A stretch of 15,337 nucleotides of DNA, from positions 1 to 15,337 of the forward strand of contig CAYYRE010000070.1 in NCBI GenBank assembly GCA_964473895.1, written 5' to 3'. The notes under the pieces were generated by a model. It saw only the letters and a program-made list of their open reading frames with translations. It searched no databases and was not told where the DNA came from. The DNA comes from Sulfidibacterium sp964473895. GTDB taxonomy: Bacteria > Bacteroidota > Bacteroidia > Bacteroidales > F082. Positions 7,439-14,850 of this stretch are shown here, piece by piece; the stretch's first letter is position 1; every line of letters begins with the position of its first letter. The position numbers and the translations under genes were made by a program.

Positions 7439-9013
7439 TTAAAACTCCGAAGTAAAATAAAACCGGATGTCGGGATATTTTTCCTGCGCCATTTGTAAAG
7501 CAAACGGCGAATCGGCGAGGAACACTTCGCGTCCTTCTTTGTCGAGGGCAATCTGTCCGCGCTTCCGGGCACGGAAATCTTCAAGTTGGGCTTTGTTGTC
7601 ACTCACAAACCAAGCGGTTTTATACAAAGTAATGGGTTCGTAACGGCATTTGGCATTGTACTCATGTTCCAACCGGTACTGGATGACTTCAAACTGCAGG
7701 GCCCCTACGGTTCCTATAATTTTTCTTCCGCTCTGTTTTCCGGTAAAAAGTTGCGCCACCCCTTCATCCATAAGCTGGTCAATGCCTTTGGCCAGTTGTT
7801 TGGACCGCATGGGATCGGCATTGACCACATACCGGAAAAGCTCCGGGGAAAAGCTGGGAATCCCTTTGAAATGCAATATTTCGCCTTCAGTCAGCGTGTC
7901 GCCGATTTTAAAGTTGCCCGTGTCGTGCAATCCCACAATGTCGCCGGGGTAAACCACATCGACCACCGATTTTTTCTGGGCCATGAAAGCTGTGGGACTG
8001 GCAAATTTCATTTTTCTGTTGAGCCGCACATGCAGATAATTGGTGTTGCGTCTGAAAACTCCCGAGACCACCCGTACAAAAGCAATACGGTCGCGGTGGT
8101 TCGGGTCCATGTTGGCATGGATTTTAAAAACAAATCCGGTAAACGCCTCCTCATCGGGTTGCACAAAACGCACATCGCTTTCGCGGCCTTGCGGCGATGG
8201 GGCAATTTCAATGAAAACATCCAGCAGTTCTTTTACTCCGAAATTGTTCAGGGCGCTTCCGAAAAATACGGGGGAGATATCTCCTGCAAGGTATTTTTCT
8301 TTGGAAAATCCGGGATAAACCCCTTTGACCAGTTCCATTTCCTCACGGAGCAAGCCGGTGTTTTCGCCGAGATAGTTTTCCAGTTCGGGATCTTCGATAT
8401 CGTCAAAACGGATACCGGCTTCCACGGTTTGTTTGCCGGGTAAAAAAAGATGCAGGTTTTTGTAGTAGATGTTGTAAACGCCTTTAAATCCTTTTCCCAT
8501 TCCTACGGGCCAGCTCAGGGGGGTAACTTTCAGTTGCAGTTTTTGCTCAATTTCATCAAGGAGTTCAAAGGCCTCTTTCCCTTCCCTGTCCAGTTTGTTT
8601 ATAAAAACCATCATGGGTGTTTTGCGCATGCGGCAAACTTTCACCAGTTTTTCGGTTTGCGGTTCAACGCCCTTGGCCACATCAATCACCACAATGACAC
8701 TGTCCACGGCGGTTAATGTGCGAAAAGTATCTTCGGCAAAATCCTGGTGTCCTGGAGTGTCGAGAATGTTAATTTTGGTGTGGTTATATTCGAAACCCAT
8801 AACGGATGTGGCCACCGAAATACCACGTTGCCGTTCGATTTCCATCCAGTCGGATGTGGCTGTCTTTTTGATTTTGTTCGATTTAACCGCACCGGCTACC
8901 TGAATGGCACCTCCGTATAGCAGCAGCTTTTCGGTAAGGGTGGTTTTCCCGGCATCGGGGTGACTGACAATAGCAAATGTCCGCCGTTTGGCTATTTCTT
9001 TTTTGTTGACCAT
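7439..9013 (-). CDS. prfC: Peptide chain release factor 3 (RF3)
   Basis: Translational GTPase that removes RF1/RF2 from the ribosome after termination. It has 524 residues, typical for RF3. G1 is SHPDAGKTT (17-25). The switch I region has the RF3-type SDWMEIERQRGISVATSV (54-71). G3 is DTPGHQDF (85-92) and G4 is NKLDRE (139-144). The C-terminal RF3 domain includes GVAQLFTGKQSGRKIIGTVG and GALQFEVIQYRLEHEY. RF3 is preferred over EF-G or TypA because of the length and these motifs. The start is ATG with no Shine-Dalgarno sequence, and a perfect -7 element lies upstream. It is monocistronic: 145 bases separate it from the ATPase ATG downstream and 210 bases from the M16 gene upstream. Confidence 0.97.
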   Translation of the reverse strand: MVNKKEIAKRRTFAIVSHPDAGKTTLTEKLLLYGGAIQVAGAVKSNKIKKTATSDWMEIERQRGISVATSVMGFEYNHTKINILDTPGHQDFAEDTFRTLTAVDSVIVVIDVAKGVEPQTEKLVKVCRMRKTPMMVFINKLDREGKEAFELLDEIEQKLQLKVTPLSWPVGMGKGFKGVYNIYYKNLHLFLPGKQTVEAGIRFDDIEDPELENYLGENTGLLREEMELVKGVYPGFSKEKYLAGDISPVFFGSALNNFGVKELLDVFIEIAPSPQGRESDVRFVQPDEEAFTGFVFKIHANMDPNHRDRIAFVRVVSGVFRRNTNYLHVRLNRKMKFASPTAFMAQKKSVVDVVYPGDIVGLHDTGNFKIGDTLTEGEILHFKGIPSFSPELFRYVVNADPMRSKQLAKGIDQLMDEGVAQLFTGKQSGRKIIGTVGALQFEVIQYRLEHEYNAKCRYEPITLYKTAWFVSDNKAQLEDFRARKRGQIALDKEGREVFLADSPFALQMAQEKYPDIRFYFTSEF

Positions 9014-9031
9014 TTAAAAAAATTGAGGCTG

Positions 9032-9039
9032 CAAAAGTA
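9032..9039 (-). promoter_or_regulatory. -7 element for prfC
   Basis: The minus strand reads TACTTTTG, a perfect TAnnTTTG, 18 bases before the prfC ATG. This predicts a leader of about 13 bases. No good -33 TTTG is present at the expected distance. Confidence 0.55.
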
Positions 9040-9069
9040 GAAAAAATGCCGGCCCGTTTGCCGGGGGAG

Positions 9070-9126
9070 TTATTCAGATGGCTTCATCGCGCCTCCCACG
9101 TAGTGCAGACACAGGATATTCCGCAT
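9070..9126 (-). other. Very short frame in the prfC/M16 gap (18 residues)
   Basis: A minus-strand frame reads MRNILCLHYVGGAMKPSE and then stops; it is open further upstream to a TAG near 9156. It may be a decayed gene fragment, a tiny peptide or chance. Nothing else is recognisable in the 210-base gap 9014-9223 apart from the prfC -7 element. Confidence 0.15.
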
Positions 9127-9223
9127 AGCCACCGGTTTTTCAGCATATTTTCTCTAAACACTTAGCGTCAGGGATAACTCAATCCATGAAACTGGCAGCA
9201 GTGGCATAGTAGAAAAAACTTTT

Positions 9224-10534
9224 TTATTTCCATCCGGACACATCTCCTGCCACAAGGGTTTTCATTTTACCGGGATCGAGATATTTCCCCGCAAGGGAAA
9301 GCAGCTCTTCGGCCGAAACCTCCATCATTTGCTCCAGGATGGTTTTGTACGAAACAAAAGGAAGTTGCAGCTCGGCCGATTTTTTGAAACGGTCGGCCAG
9401 TTGAAACGGACCATCGAAATTGCGGAGATAGGCACCATAAACATAATTTTTTACCGTCTGTAATTCTTCGTCTCCGACTTTTTCCTCACACAACAAATGC
9501 ATTTGCCGTTTGATTTCTTCGAGGGCATGGACCGTATGGATGGCATTAACTTCGGTGGCCACCCCAAAAATACCGGCATGCCGGTGGTTTTGAATGGCTG
9601 AATAGATGCCGTAAGTATAACCTTTTTCTTCGCGGATACTGCGCATAAGCCGCGACCCGAAATAGCCGCCCAAAACCGTGTTAAGCAGGTTTAACCCCGG
9701 AAAATCGGGATGATTCCTTGATATACTTAAATTTCCCATACGTATGGCCGACTGCAGGGCTCCTTGCTTTTCAATAAACACCTGTTTTTGACCTCCGGGC
9801 TGCACGAAAGGTTTCTTTACAGGGAAAGGGCGCCGGTTTTGTTTTTGCGGAAGCTGTCCCAGCACCCGGTTGGTATTTTGCAAAAGCAGCTTATCGGTTT
9901 TTCCGCTCAGAAGGATAAGAAAAGGTTGTTCACAGTAATGGGAGCGGTAAAAATCCAGCAGATGCCGGCGATGGAGTTTACCAAAATCTTCTTCATCAAC
10001 CACCTGTCCGTACGCCGAATGTTCGCCGAAAACTTGTTTATTAAATCCTTGCGACGCCATGTAGCGTACTTTTTGTTTGTTGGTGAGAAATTCCTGTTTG
10101 CGTCTTTCGATAAAAAGAGCCAATTCATCGTCAGGAAAAACAGCTTCGGTAATCAACTCGGCCATGAGGGGCAAAAGACGGTCGTAATATTTCGAGAGCC
10201 CGTACAGTGTAATGCCGGCTGTGTCTTTGGTCAGGAAATAATCGGTGTAAGCGCCGTGGAAATCGAGAATTTCTGCTATCCTGAACGAAGAATGCCGCTG
10301 CGTGCCTTCTCCCAGTAAATCGTTGACTGCAGCCGCCTGCAATTTGATTTCCTGAAAGGCCGTTCCTGCATCAAAAATCAGGTCAAGGCGGGTAACTTCC
10401 TGATCGGAGCCCGGAAAAAGAACAACGGGAAGGCCGTTGTCCAAAAGAATTTTTTCCGGTTCCTGAAGGTTTAGTTTCTCGAAACCTGCCGGTTGGGGCA
10501 TTTGGGTACGGTCGGGATGTGTTTTCATGATCAT
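9224..10534 (-). CDS. M16 family peptidase subunit without the zinc site
   Basis: Insulinase-like (M16) protein of 436 residues. Where the active partner has HLFEH this protein has AVNDL (69-73), so both His and the Glu are lost and it cannot bind catalytic zinc in the usual way. It keeps the C-terminal substrate-binding motif IREEKGYTYGIYS (R301, Y308). This is the pattern of the non-catalytic chain in heterodimeric bacterial M16B peptidases, as in mitochondrial processing peptidase alpha. It has no signal peptide, so it is probably cytoplasmic. Its ATG overlaps the stop of the upstream M16 gene in ATGA (10531-10534), implying coupled translation and an equimolar pair. A second ATG lies two codons further in. 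Substrate unknown; peptide clearance or processing is plausible. Confidence 0.93.
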   Translation of the reverse strand: MIMKTHPDRTQMPQPAGFEKLNLQEPEKILLDNGLPVVLFPGSDQEVTRLDLIFDAGTAFQEIKLQAAAVNDLLGEGTQRHSSFRIAEILDFHGAYTDYFLTKDTAGITLYGLSKYYDRLLPLMAELITEAVFPDDELALFIERRKQEFLTNKQKVRYMASQGFNKQVFGEHSAYGQVVDEEDFGKLHRRHLLDFYRSHYCEQPFLILLSGKTDKLLLQNTNRVLGQLPQKQNRRPFPVKKPFVQPGGQKQVFIEKQGALQSAIRMGNLSISRNHPDFPGLNLLNTVLGGYFGSRLMRSIREEKGYTYGIYSAIQNHRHAGIFGVATEVNAIHTVHALEEIKRQMHLLCEEKVGDEELQTVKNYVYGAYLRNFDGPFQLADRFKKSAELQLPFVSYKTILEQMMEVSAEELLSLAGKYLDPGKMKTLVAGDVSGWK

Positions 10535-11772
10535 GCTTTTTTGGCTTTGTAGTACAAGGTATTTTTCTTGGCCGGATCAAACAGCTTGGTGGCGGTTTGT
10601 TGCACCATTCCGGGTGTAACCGAAAGGTATTTTTCCTTTTCCTTATTAAACAGACCGGCATCCCCCAGCATTTCGTAATAACTGAGGGCCATGGCTTTGC
10701 CCAGTACGGACACCTCTGAAAAAACCAAAGCCGCCTCGGCTTTATTTTTTACTTTTTGCAGTTCGCTGTCCGGAACTTTTTCGTTGATCAGGCGGGACAA
10801 TTCGTCCATAACCCCTTTTTCGGCTGCTTCAAAAGAAACGTGGGGATAGAGTTTGCCGGTGACCAAAAAAAGGCCTTCGTCGAGGTCGCCGCTGATAAAA
10901 GCATTGACTTCGGAAAGCAATTGCTGTTCTTTGACCAGCTTACGAAACAACCGCGAAGAGTTGCCGTTGGAGAGGATGTCACTGATCAAATCCACCGTGT
11001 AGTACCGGGAATCGGTCCGGCGGGGCATCCGCCAGGCCATGTAAAAGGCATCCTGGGGCACATCACGCTCCACGGTCAGCGAACGGGGTGCGGTTTGTTC
11101 GGGCTCCGGCGGGTAATGGCGGTCAATGTGGCCACCGGACGGAATGTCACCAAACCATTTTTCGGTTAGCCTTTTGATTGGCCCGGTTTCCACATCACCG
11201 GCAACGCACAGAATGGCATTGTCGGGGTTGTAATATTTTTTATAAAAAGCTTTGACATCTTCCATGGTGGCTTTTTCGATATGGCTGATCTCTTTGCCAA
11301 TGGTATTCCACCGGTAAGGATGCTTTTTGTAAACCAACGGTTTCAACAGCAGATAAACATCGCCGTATGGCTGGTTCAGATAATTTTGCTTAAATTCTTC
11401 GATAACCACCTGGCGCTGAACCTCAAGGCTTTTGGGGCTAAACGCCAATGACAGCATCCGGTCCGACTCGAGCCAAAAAGCGGTTTCAATACTGGTTTTG
11501 GGAAGCGTCAGGTAATAGTTGGTAAAATCGTTGTTGGTAAAGGCATTGTTTTGTCCACCGGCTTTTTGCAACGGTTCGTCAAATTGAGGAATGTGGAGGG
11601 AGCCGCCGAACATAAGATGCTCAAAAAGGTGTGCGAAGCCCGTTTTATCGGGTTCTTCATCACGCGAACCGACTTTGTATAAAATATTGACGGCCACGAT
11701 GGGCGTGGTGGTATCACGGTGCACAAGCACGGTGAGCCCGTTATCCAACTGAAAGCGATCGAATGAAAGCAT
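10531..11772 (-). CDS. M16 family zinc metallopeptidase, catalytic subunit
   Basis: Catalytic chain of the M16 pair, 413 residues. The inverted zinc motif HxxEH is HLFEH (H48, E51, H52), in GFAHLFEHLMFGGS. The downstream Glu ligand is in VVIEEFKQN (E125 or E126). The C-terminal half lacks the R...GY-x-Y motif; the equivalent stretch reads RKLVKEQQLLSEVNAFIS, so substrate anchoring must come from the partner encoded next. It has no signal peptide. It is the first gene of a two-gene unit: a -7 element lies 29 bases before the ATG, and the upstream neighbour ends in its own terminator. Similar two-gene M16 units are common in Bacteroidota and Proteobacteria. Confidence 0.95.
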   Translation of the reverse strand: MLSFDRFQLDNGLTVLVHRDTTTPIVAVNILYKVGSRDEEPDKTGFAHLFEHLMFGGSLHIPQFDEPLQKAGGQNNAFTNNDFTNYYLTLPKTSIETAFWLESDRMLSLAFSPKSLEVQRQVVIEEFKQNYLNQPYGDVYLLLKPLVYKKHPYRWNTIGKEISHIEKATMEDVKAFYKKYYNPDNAILCVAGDVETGPIKRLTEKWFGDIPSGGHIDRHYPPEPEQTAPRSLTVERDVPQDAFYMAWRMPRRTDSRYYTVDLISDILSNGNSSRLFRKLVKEQQLLSEVNAFISGDLDEGLFLVTGKLYPHVSFEAAEKGVMDELSRLINEKVPDSELQKVKNKAEAALVFSEVSVLGKAMALSYYEMLGDAGLFNKEKEKYLSVTPGMVQQTATKLFDPAKKNTLYYKAKKA

Positions 11773-11800
11773 ATGGTTGTTTTGTTTAGATCAAGGGGCG

Positions 11801-11808
11801 CAAAATTA
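11801..11808 (-). promoter_or_regulatory. -7 element for the M16 operon
   Basis: The minus strand reads TAATTTTG, a perfect TAnnTTTG, 28 bases before the ATG at 11772 and just past the terminator of the preceding gene. The -33 position has no TTTG. Confidence 0.55.
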
Positions 11809-11825
11809 CGAAAGCCGTGGAAATG

Positions 11826-11848
11826 AAAAGCCCCGCCAACGGCGGGGC
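11826..11848 (-). terminator. Rho-independent terminator after the three-repeat exported protein gene
   Basis: The minus strand reads GCCCCGCC-GTT-GGCGGGGC (11830-11848), a perfect 8-pair GC stem with a 3-base loop, followed by TTTTC. It lies 52 bases beyond the stop at 11901. Confidence 0.85.
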
Positions 11849-11900
11849 CCGGAAAAATGCAAATGTTAACCAAAATTATCCATTACGAAAAAAACTGCAT

Positions 11901-12311
11901 TTATTTTTTCTTTGCTTCGGCCAGAAGGCTCTTGTGGTATTCGGCCATAAATTTTTTGACTGCCGGCGGTAAGTCATCGATTTGCGGTTCGTCTTCCACC
12001 ACCGAAACTTTTTGCCAGGCCTGCTCAAGAAGGATTTCTGACGTCATTTTTTGGACGGCTGCCGGTAAAGGCGCCACCTGCTCTTCCGGCTCTTTTGAAA
12101 AATATTGGGTTTCCAATTTTTGAAAAAGTACTTCGGAAGCAATGGCGGCCGTGTTAAATGGCAAAGGGGCGACAACCTCTTCGGGTTGTTCCGAAAAAAG
12201 ACGGTATAAAAAATCATCTTTGTGGATAACCGGTTGGGCTTTCAGTATGCCTATGCCGGCTATGAGCAAGCTAAATACGAAGACGGGGAAATATGTTCTG
12301 ATTGTTTTCAT
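11901..12311 (-). CDS. Exported protein of three 32-residue repeats, function unknown
   Basis: A 136-residue protein that I do not recognise. Residues 1-25 form a Sec-type signal peptide (MKTIRTY, then FPVFVFSLLIAGIGILKAQ), with probable cleavage after LKA. The mature part repeats with a 32-residue period: APLP at 48-51 and again at 80-83, and DLPP at 113-116. The first two repeats begin with PEE (43-45 and 75-77) and continue into an amphipathic helix (SEVLFQKLETQ, SEILLEQAWQK); the third is more diverged (LPPAVKKFMAEY). It is acidic apart from a Lys-rich end (AEAKKK). A perfect terminator follows, so it seems to be transcribed alone or from upstream of 12312. It could be a periplasmic adaptor or assembly protein; there is no direct evidence. 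Confidence 0.75.
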   Translation of the reverse strand: MKTIRTYFPVFVFSLLIAGIGILKAQPVIHKDDFLYRLFSEQPEEVVAPLPFNTAAIASEVLFQKLETQYFSKEPEEQVAPLPAAVQKMTSEILLEQAWQKVSVVEDEPQIDDLPPAVKKFMAEYHKSLLAEAKKK

Positions 12312-12640
12312 GATTTTATTTTTTAACGGTTCGTAACAAGAGTAGCTATTATCATGCCAAAGTGTATATTTATCTATTTTTCAATTATATATACCGATGT
12401 TAAATTATTAACACGACAAGGATTTCTGTTTGGTTATGATACACTTTTGTTCGATAACGGACAGGCGGCCATCGTGTGTGGCACGGATGGATGGAAAACG
12501 TAACCAATGCCGGGAAGGTACTGGGTTATTGATAAGAAAAAGAATATTTTGTCGTTGAAGTACAGCTCGTGCCGGCGTGGACGCCGGCAACAGTATGAGA
12601 TTGGTTTTTTCCGGTTGATTGTTTCGTTTGCCGGATCAAT
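12312..12640. other. Left part of the glnS upstream gap, no gene seen
   Basis: The first 200 or so bases are AT-rich and hold no convincing gene. There is a small inverted repeat GTTAA-ATTA-TTAAC in the AT-rich part. A perfect hairpin GCCGGCG-TGGA-CGCCGGC lies at 12571-12588, at the edge of the GC-rich block. Frames on both strands run through here into the GC-rich block, but their composition does not look like protein. Confidence 0.4.
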
Positions 12641-12835
12641 TTGCGGCAGGCTCCGAAGGAGTTCCTTCGGAAGATGGAAGCGGCAGCGCCCGGCGGCAGA
12701 AGCGGATGGGCAGCAGGCGGCGGACAGCGACCAGCGGAAGCTCGGGCGCCGCCGTAGCGAAACACCGCTTGTGACGACGGGACTAAAGCGGACAGCCCGT
12801 GAAAGCCTGCGGGCCGGCCCGCCCCCTGGCAACAA
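12641..12835. ncRNA. GC-rich, hairpin-dense block: candidate structured RNA or repeat element
   Basis: About 71 percent GC over 12661-12830, against roughly 30-50 percent around it. Inverted repeats follow one another: TCCGAAGGA/TCCTTCGGA (12652-12671); GGCGGCG (12716-12722) with CGCCGCC (12747-12753), enclosing AGC-GGAA-GCT (12733-12742), a stem capped by a GNRA-type tetraloop; AGCG/CGCT (12756-12769); ACGGG/CCCGT (12777-12800); and the 14-base palindrome GCGGGCCGGCCCGC (12809-12822). Open frames exist on both strands, as expected of GC-rich DNA, and none resembles a known protein. The glnS promoter lies downstream of the block, so it is not simply the glnS leader. Strand, exact ends and function are unknown; I have a vague, unverified impression of similar stretches in other Bacteroidota genomes. 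Confidence 0.5.
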
Positions 12836-12842
12836 AAAAGCG

Positions 12843-12873
12843 CTTGTACCTGTCTTATTTCTCTGTATTTTTG
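12843..12873 (+). promoter_or_regulatory. Promoter for glnS
   Basis: CTTG (12843-12846), 19 bases, then TATTTTTG (12866-12873), a perfect -7 element. The predicted start near 12879 gives a leader of about 19 bases before the ATG at 12898. This placement supports the shorter glnS start and puts the GC-rich block outside the mRNA. Confidence 0.7.
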
Positions 12874-12897
12874 CAGTTTCAAACTAAGAAAAACAAC

Positions 12898-14589
12898 ATG
12901 CTTATGGAACCGGCTGAAAACGGTGAACGATCGCTTAATTTTATTGAGGCGATTGTTGAAGAGGATTTGCAAAACAACAAAAACGGTGGGGAAGTCCATT
13001 TCAGGTTTCCACCCGAACCCAACGGTTACCTGCACATTGGTCATGCCAAGTCCATTTGTCTGAATTTCGGGCTGGCAGAGAAATACCACGGACGCTGTAA
13101 CCTCCGTTTTGACGATACCAACCCCACGAAAGAGGATGTGGAATATGTGGATTCCATTAAAGAAGATATCCGGTGGCTGGGTTTCCGGTGGGATGGAGAA
13201 CCCAAATATGCCTCCGACTATTTTGAGCAACTCTATGCGTGGGCGGTACAACTGATTAAAGCCGGTAAAGCCTATGTGGACGAACAGTCGCAAGAAGAGA
13301 TCAGCCGCCAACGCGGTGTACCGACACAACCGGGGACGGAAAGTCCGTACCGCAACCGGCCGGTGGAAGAAAATCTGGCCCTTTTCCGTAAAATGAAAAA
13401 CGGTGAAGTGCCGGATGGGGCCATGGTGTTGCGTGCCAAAATCGACATGGCTTCGCCCAACATGCACCTGCGCGACCCCATCATGTACCGGGTGCTGCAT
13501 GCCGAACACCACCGCACCGGAAACCGGTGGAATATATACCCGATGTACGATTTTGCCCACGGCCAGTCGGATTACATCGAAGGCATTACACACTCGTTGT
13601 GCACGCTTGAATTTGAAATTCACCGTCCGCTGTACAACTGGTTTTTGGATCAGATTGCCGAAGAAGGACGCATCAGGCCACGGCAAATTGAATTTGCCCG
13701 CCTCAACCTGAGCTATACGGTGATGAGCAAACGGAAATTACTGGAACTGGTGAAGAAAAAATTGGTTTCGGGCTGGGATGATCCGCGCATGCCTACCCTT
13801 TCGGGGATGCGGCGCAGGGGATACACGCCGGAAGCCATCCGCGATTTTTCGGACCGGGTGGGTATTGCCAAACGCAACAATGTGATTGACCTCGGCCTGT
13901 TGGAATTTAGCGTGCGCGAACATCTGAACAAAATCACCCCGCGTGTTTTCGGCGTGTTGGACCCGGTAAAAGTGGTCATTACCAATTATCCGGAAGACAA
14001 AACGGAAATGCTGGAGTTGATCAACAATCCGGAAGACGATACCGCCGGCACACGACAAGTTCCGTTTACCCGCGAATTGTACATTGAACGGGCCGATTTT
14101 ATGGAGGAACCTCCGCGGAAGTTTTTCCGGTTGGGGCCCGGCCGCGAAGTGCGCCTGAAAGGGGCTTACATTATCCGTTGCGAAGATTATAAAAAAGATG
14201 ACCGGGGACAGGTTACCGAAATATACTGCACTTACGACCCGCAAACCAAAAGCGGCAGCGGCTCGCAACGCAAAGTAAAAGGCACACTGCACTGGGTTTC
14301 AGTAAGCCATGCCGTGGAGGCTGAAGTACGGCTTTACGACCGGCTTTTCAGTGATGAAGACCCGGCCGGCCACAAAGACCGTGATTTCAAAGAATTTCTG
14401 AATCCCGATTCATTGAAAGTAGTGCAAGGGTGTAAACTTGAGCCCTCGCTGGCAACGGCAAAACCTGGGGATAAATTCCAGTTTCAACGCATCGGCTATT
14501 TTTGTGTGGACAAAGACAGTACACCGGAACACCTCGTTTTTAACCGGACAGTGGCACTGCGCGACAGCTGGAAAAAGAAAGGGAAATAA
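12898..14589 (+). CDS. glnS: Glutaminyl-tRNA synthetase
   Basis: Class I aminoacyl-tRNA synthetase that attaches glutamine to tRNA-Gln. Its presence implies direct charging and no strict need for the Glu-tRNA(Gln) amidotransferase route. From the chosen ATG it has 563 residues, close to the 554 of E. coli. The HIGH motif is in PPEPNGYLHIGHAKS (46-49) and the KMSKS equivalent is VMSKRK (275-280). GlnRS-type segments include LRFDDTNPTKE, YDFAHGQSDYIEGITHSLCTLEF (two parts) and DDPRMPTLSGMRRRGYTPEAI. The C-terminal anticodon-binding beta-barrels are present (KGTLHWVS). The frame is open a further 33 codons upstream to an ATG at 12799, but that stretch lies in the GC-rich block and before the promoter, so ATG 12898 (or 12904) is preferred. 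No Shine-Dalgarno sequence. Confidence 0.97.
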   Translation: MLMEPAENGERSLNFIEAIVEEDLQNNKNGGEVHFRFPPEPNGYLHIGHAKSICLNFGLAEKYHGRCNLRFDDTNPTKEDVEYVDSIKEDIRWLGFRWDGEPKYASDYFEQLYAWAVQLIKAGKAYVDEQSQEEISRQRGVPTQPGTESPYRNRPVEENLALFRKMKNGEVPDGAMVLRAKIDMASPNMHLRDPIMYRVLHAEHHRTGNRWNIYPMYDFAHGQSDYIEGITHSLCTLEFEIHRPLYNWFLDQIAEEGRIRPRQIEFARLNLSYTVMSKRKLLELVKKKLVSGWDDPRMPTLSGMRRRGYTPEAIRDFSDRVGIAKRNNVIDLGLLEFSVREHLNKITPRVFGVLDPVKVVITNYPEDKTEMLELINNPEDDTAGTRQVPFTRELYIERADFMEEPPRKFFRLGPGREVRLKGAYIIRCEDYKKDDRGQVTEIYCTYDPQTKSGSGSQRKVKGTLHWVSVSHAVEAEVRLYDRLFSDEDPAGHKDRDFKEFLNPDSLKVVQGCKLEPSLATAKPGDKFQFQRIGYFCVDKDSTPEHLVFNRTVALRDSWKKKGK

Positions 14590-14600
14590 ATTTCATCCCC

Positions 14601-14629
14601 GCGGGAAAACTCAACCCGGGTTTTCCTGC
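14601..14629. terminator. Possible terminator between convergent glnS and the XRE gene
   Basis: GCGGGAAAAC (14601-14610) pairs with GTTTTCCTGC (14620-14629), 10 pairs with one G-U on one strand, loop of 9 bases. No T run follows on either strand, so it may only be a stabilising hairpin; its place between two convergent stops (14589 and 14650) favours a terminating role. Confidence 0.4.
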
Positions 14630-14649
14630 AGTTCCCAATGAAATGCCGG

Positions 14650-14850
14650 CTAATCTTTCTCTTCCAATTCAAAAATTTCATTTACCGTTTTTCCAAAAAC
14701 ACGGGCAATTTTAAGTGCTAAAACAGTGGATAAGTTATACTTGCCTAATTCAATGGCATTGATTGTCTGGCGACTCACATGCACCAATAAAGCCAATTGA
14801 GCCTGCGTTAAGTTCTTTTTTGCTCTTTCCACTTTAAGGCTATTCTTCAT
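14650..14850 (-). CDS. Small XRE-family helix-turn-helix regulator
   Basis: A 66-residue DNA-binding protein consisting of a single HTH_3 domain: LTQAQLALLVHVSRQTINAIELGKYNLSTVLALKIARVF (about residues 14-52, two parts), with the recognition helix near SRQTINAIE. It belongs to the group of very short XRE regulators with ELGKYNLST, typically encoded beside a membrane protein. Its ATG lies 11 bases inside the 3' end of the upstream membrane protein gene, so the two are translationally coupled. It probably regulates its own operon, perhaps in response to the membrane partner. Its composition is AT-rich like the partner and unlike glnS. Confidence 0.92.
   Translation of the reverse strand: MKNSLKVERAKKNLTQAQLALLVHVSRQTINAIELGKYNLSTVLALKIARVFGKTVNEIFELEEKD

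Noticed and set aside
7586..8443. 285-codon plus-strand frame opposite prfC
   Set aside because: Antisense shadow of RF3, whose GTPase motifs are intact on the minus strand.
9211..9226. AAAAAAC/TTTTTT run near the end of the M16 operon as a terminator
   Set aside because: The inverted repeat is only A-T with no GC stem, so it is not convincing as a terminator.
12434..12835. 133-codon minus-strand frame through the same block
   Set aside because: Overlaps the inverted repeats, has no recognisable domain, and competes with the plus-strand frame; treated as a spurious reading of a structured element.
12641..12835. GC-rich block as SRP RNA, RNase P RNA or tmRNA
   Set aside because: The SRP core (GGTCCGGAAGGAAGCAGCC-like), RNase P conserved segments and the tmRNA ends as I remember them are not present; only a GGAA-capped hairpin is shared in a general way.
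12507..12887. 126-codon plus-strand frame through the GC-rich block
   Set aside because: Composition is Arg/Gln/Ala-rich with no domain or good start, it runs across the glnS promoter, and the opposite strand is equally open, as expected for GC-rich non-coding DNA.
12526..13686. 386-codon minus-strand frame opposite glnS
   Set aside because: It lies opposite the well-supported GlnRS coding sequence and has no family features; a shadow of glnS codon usage.
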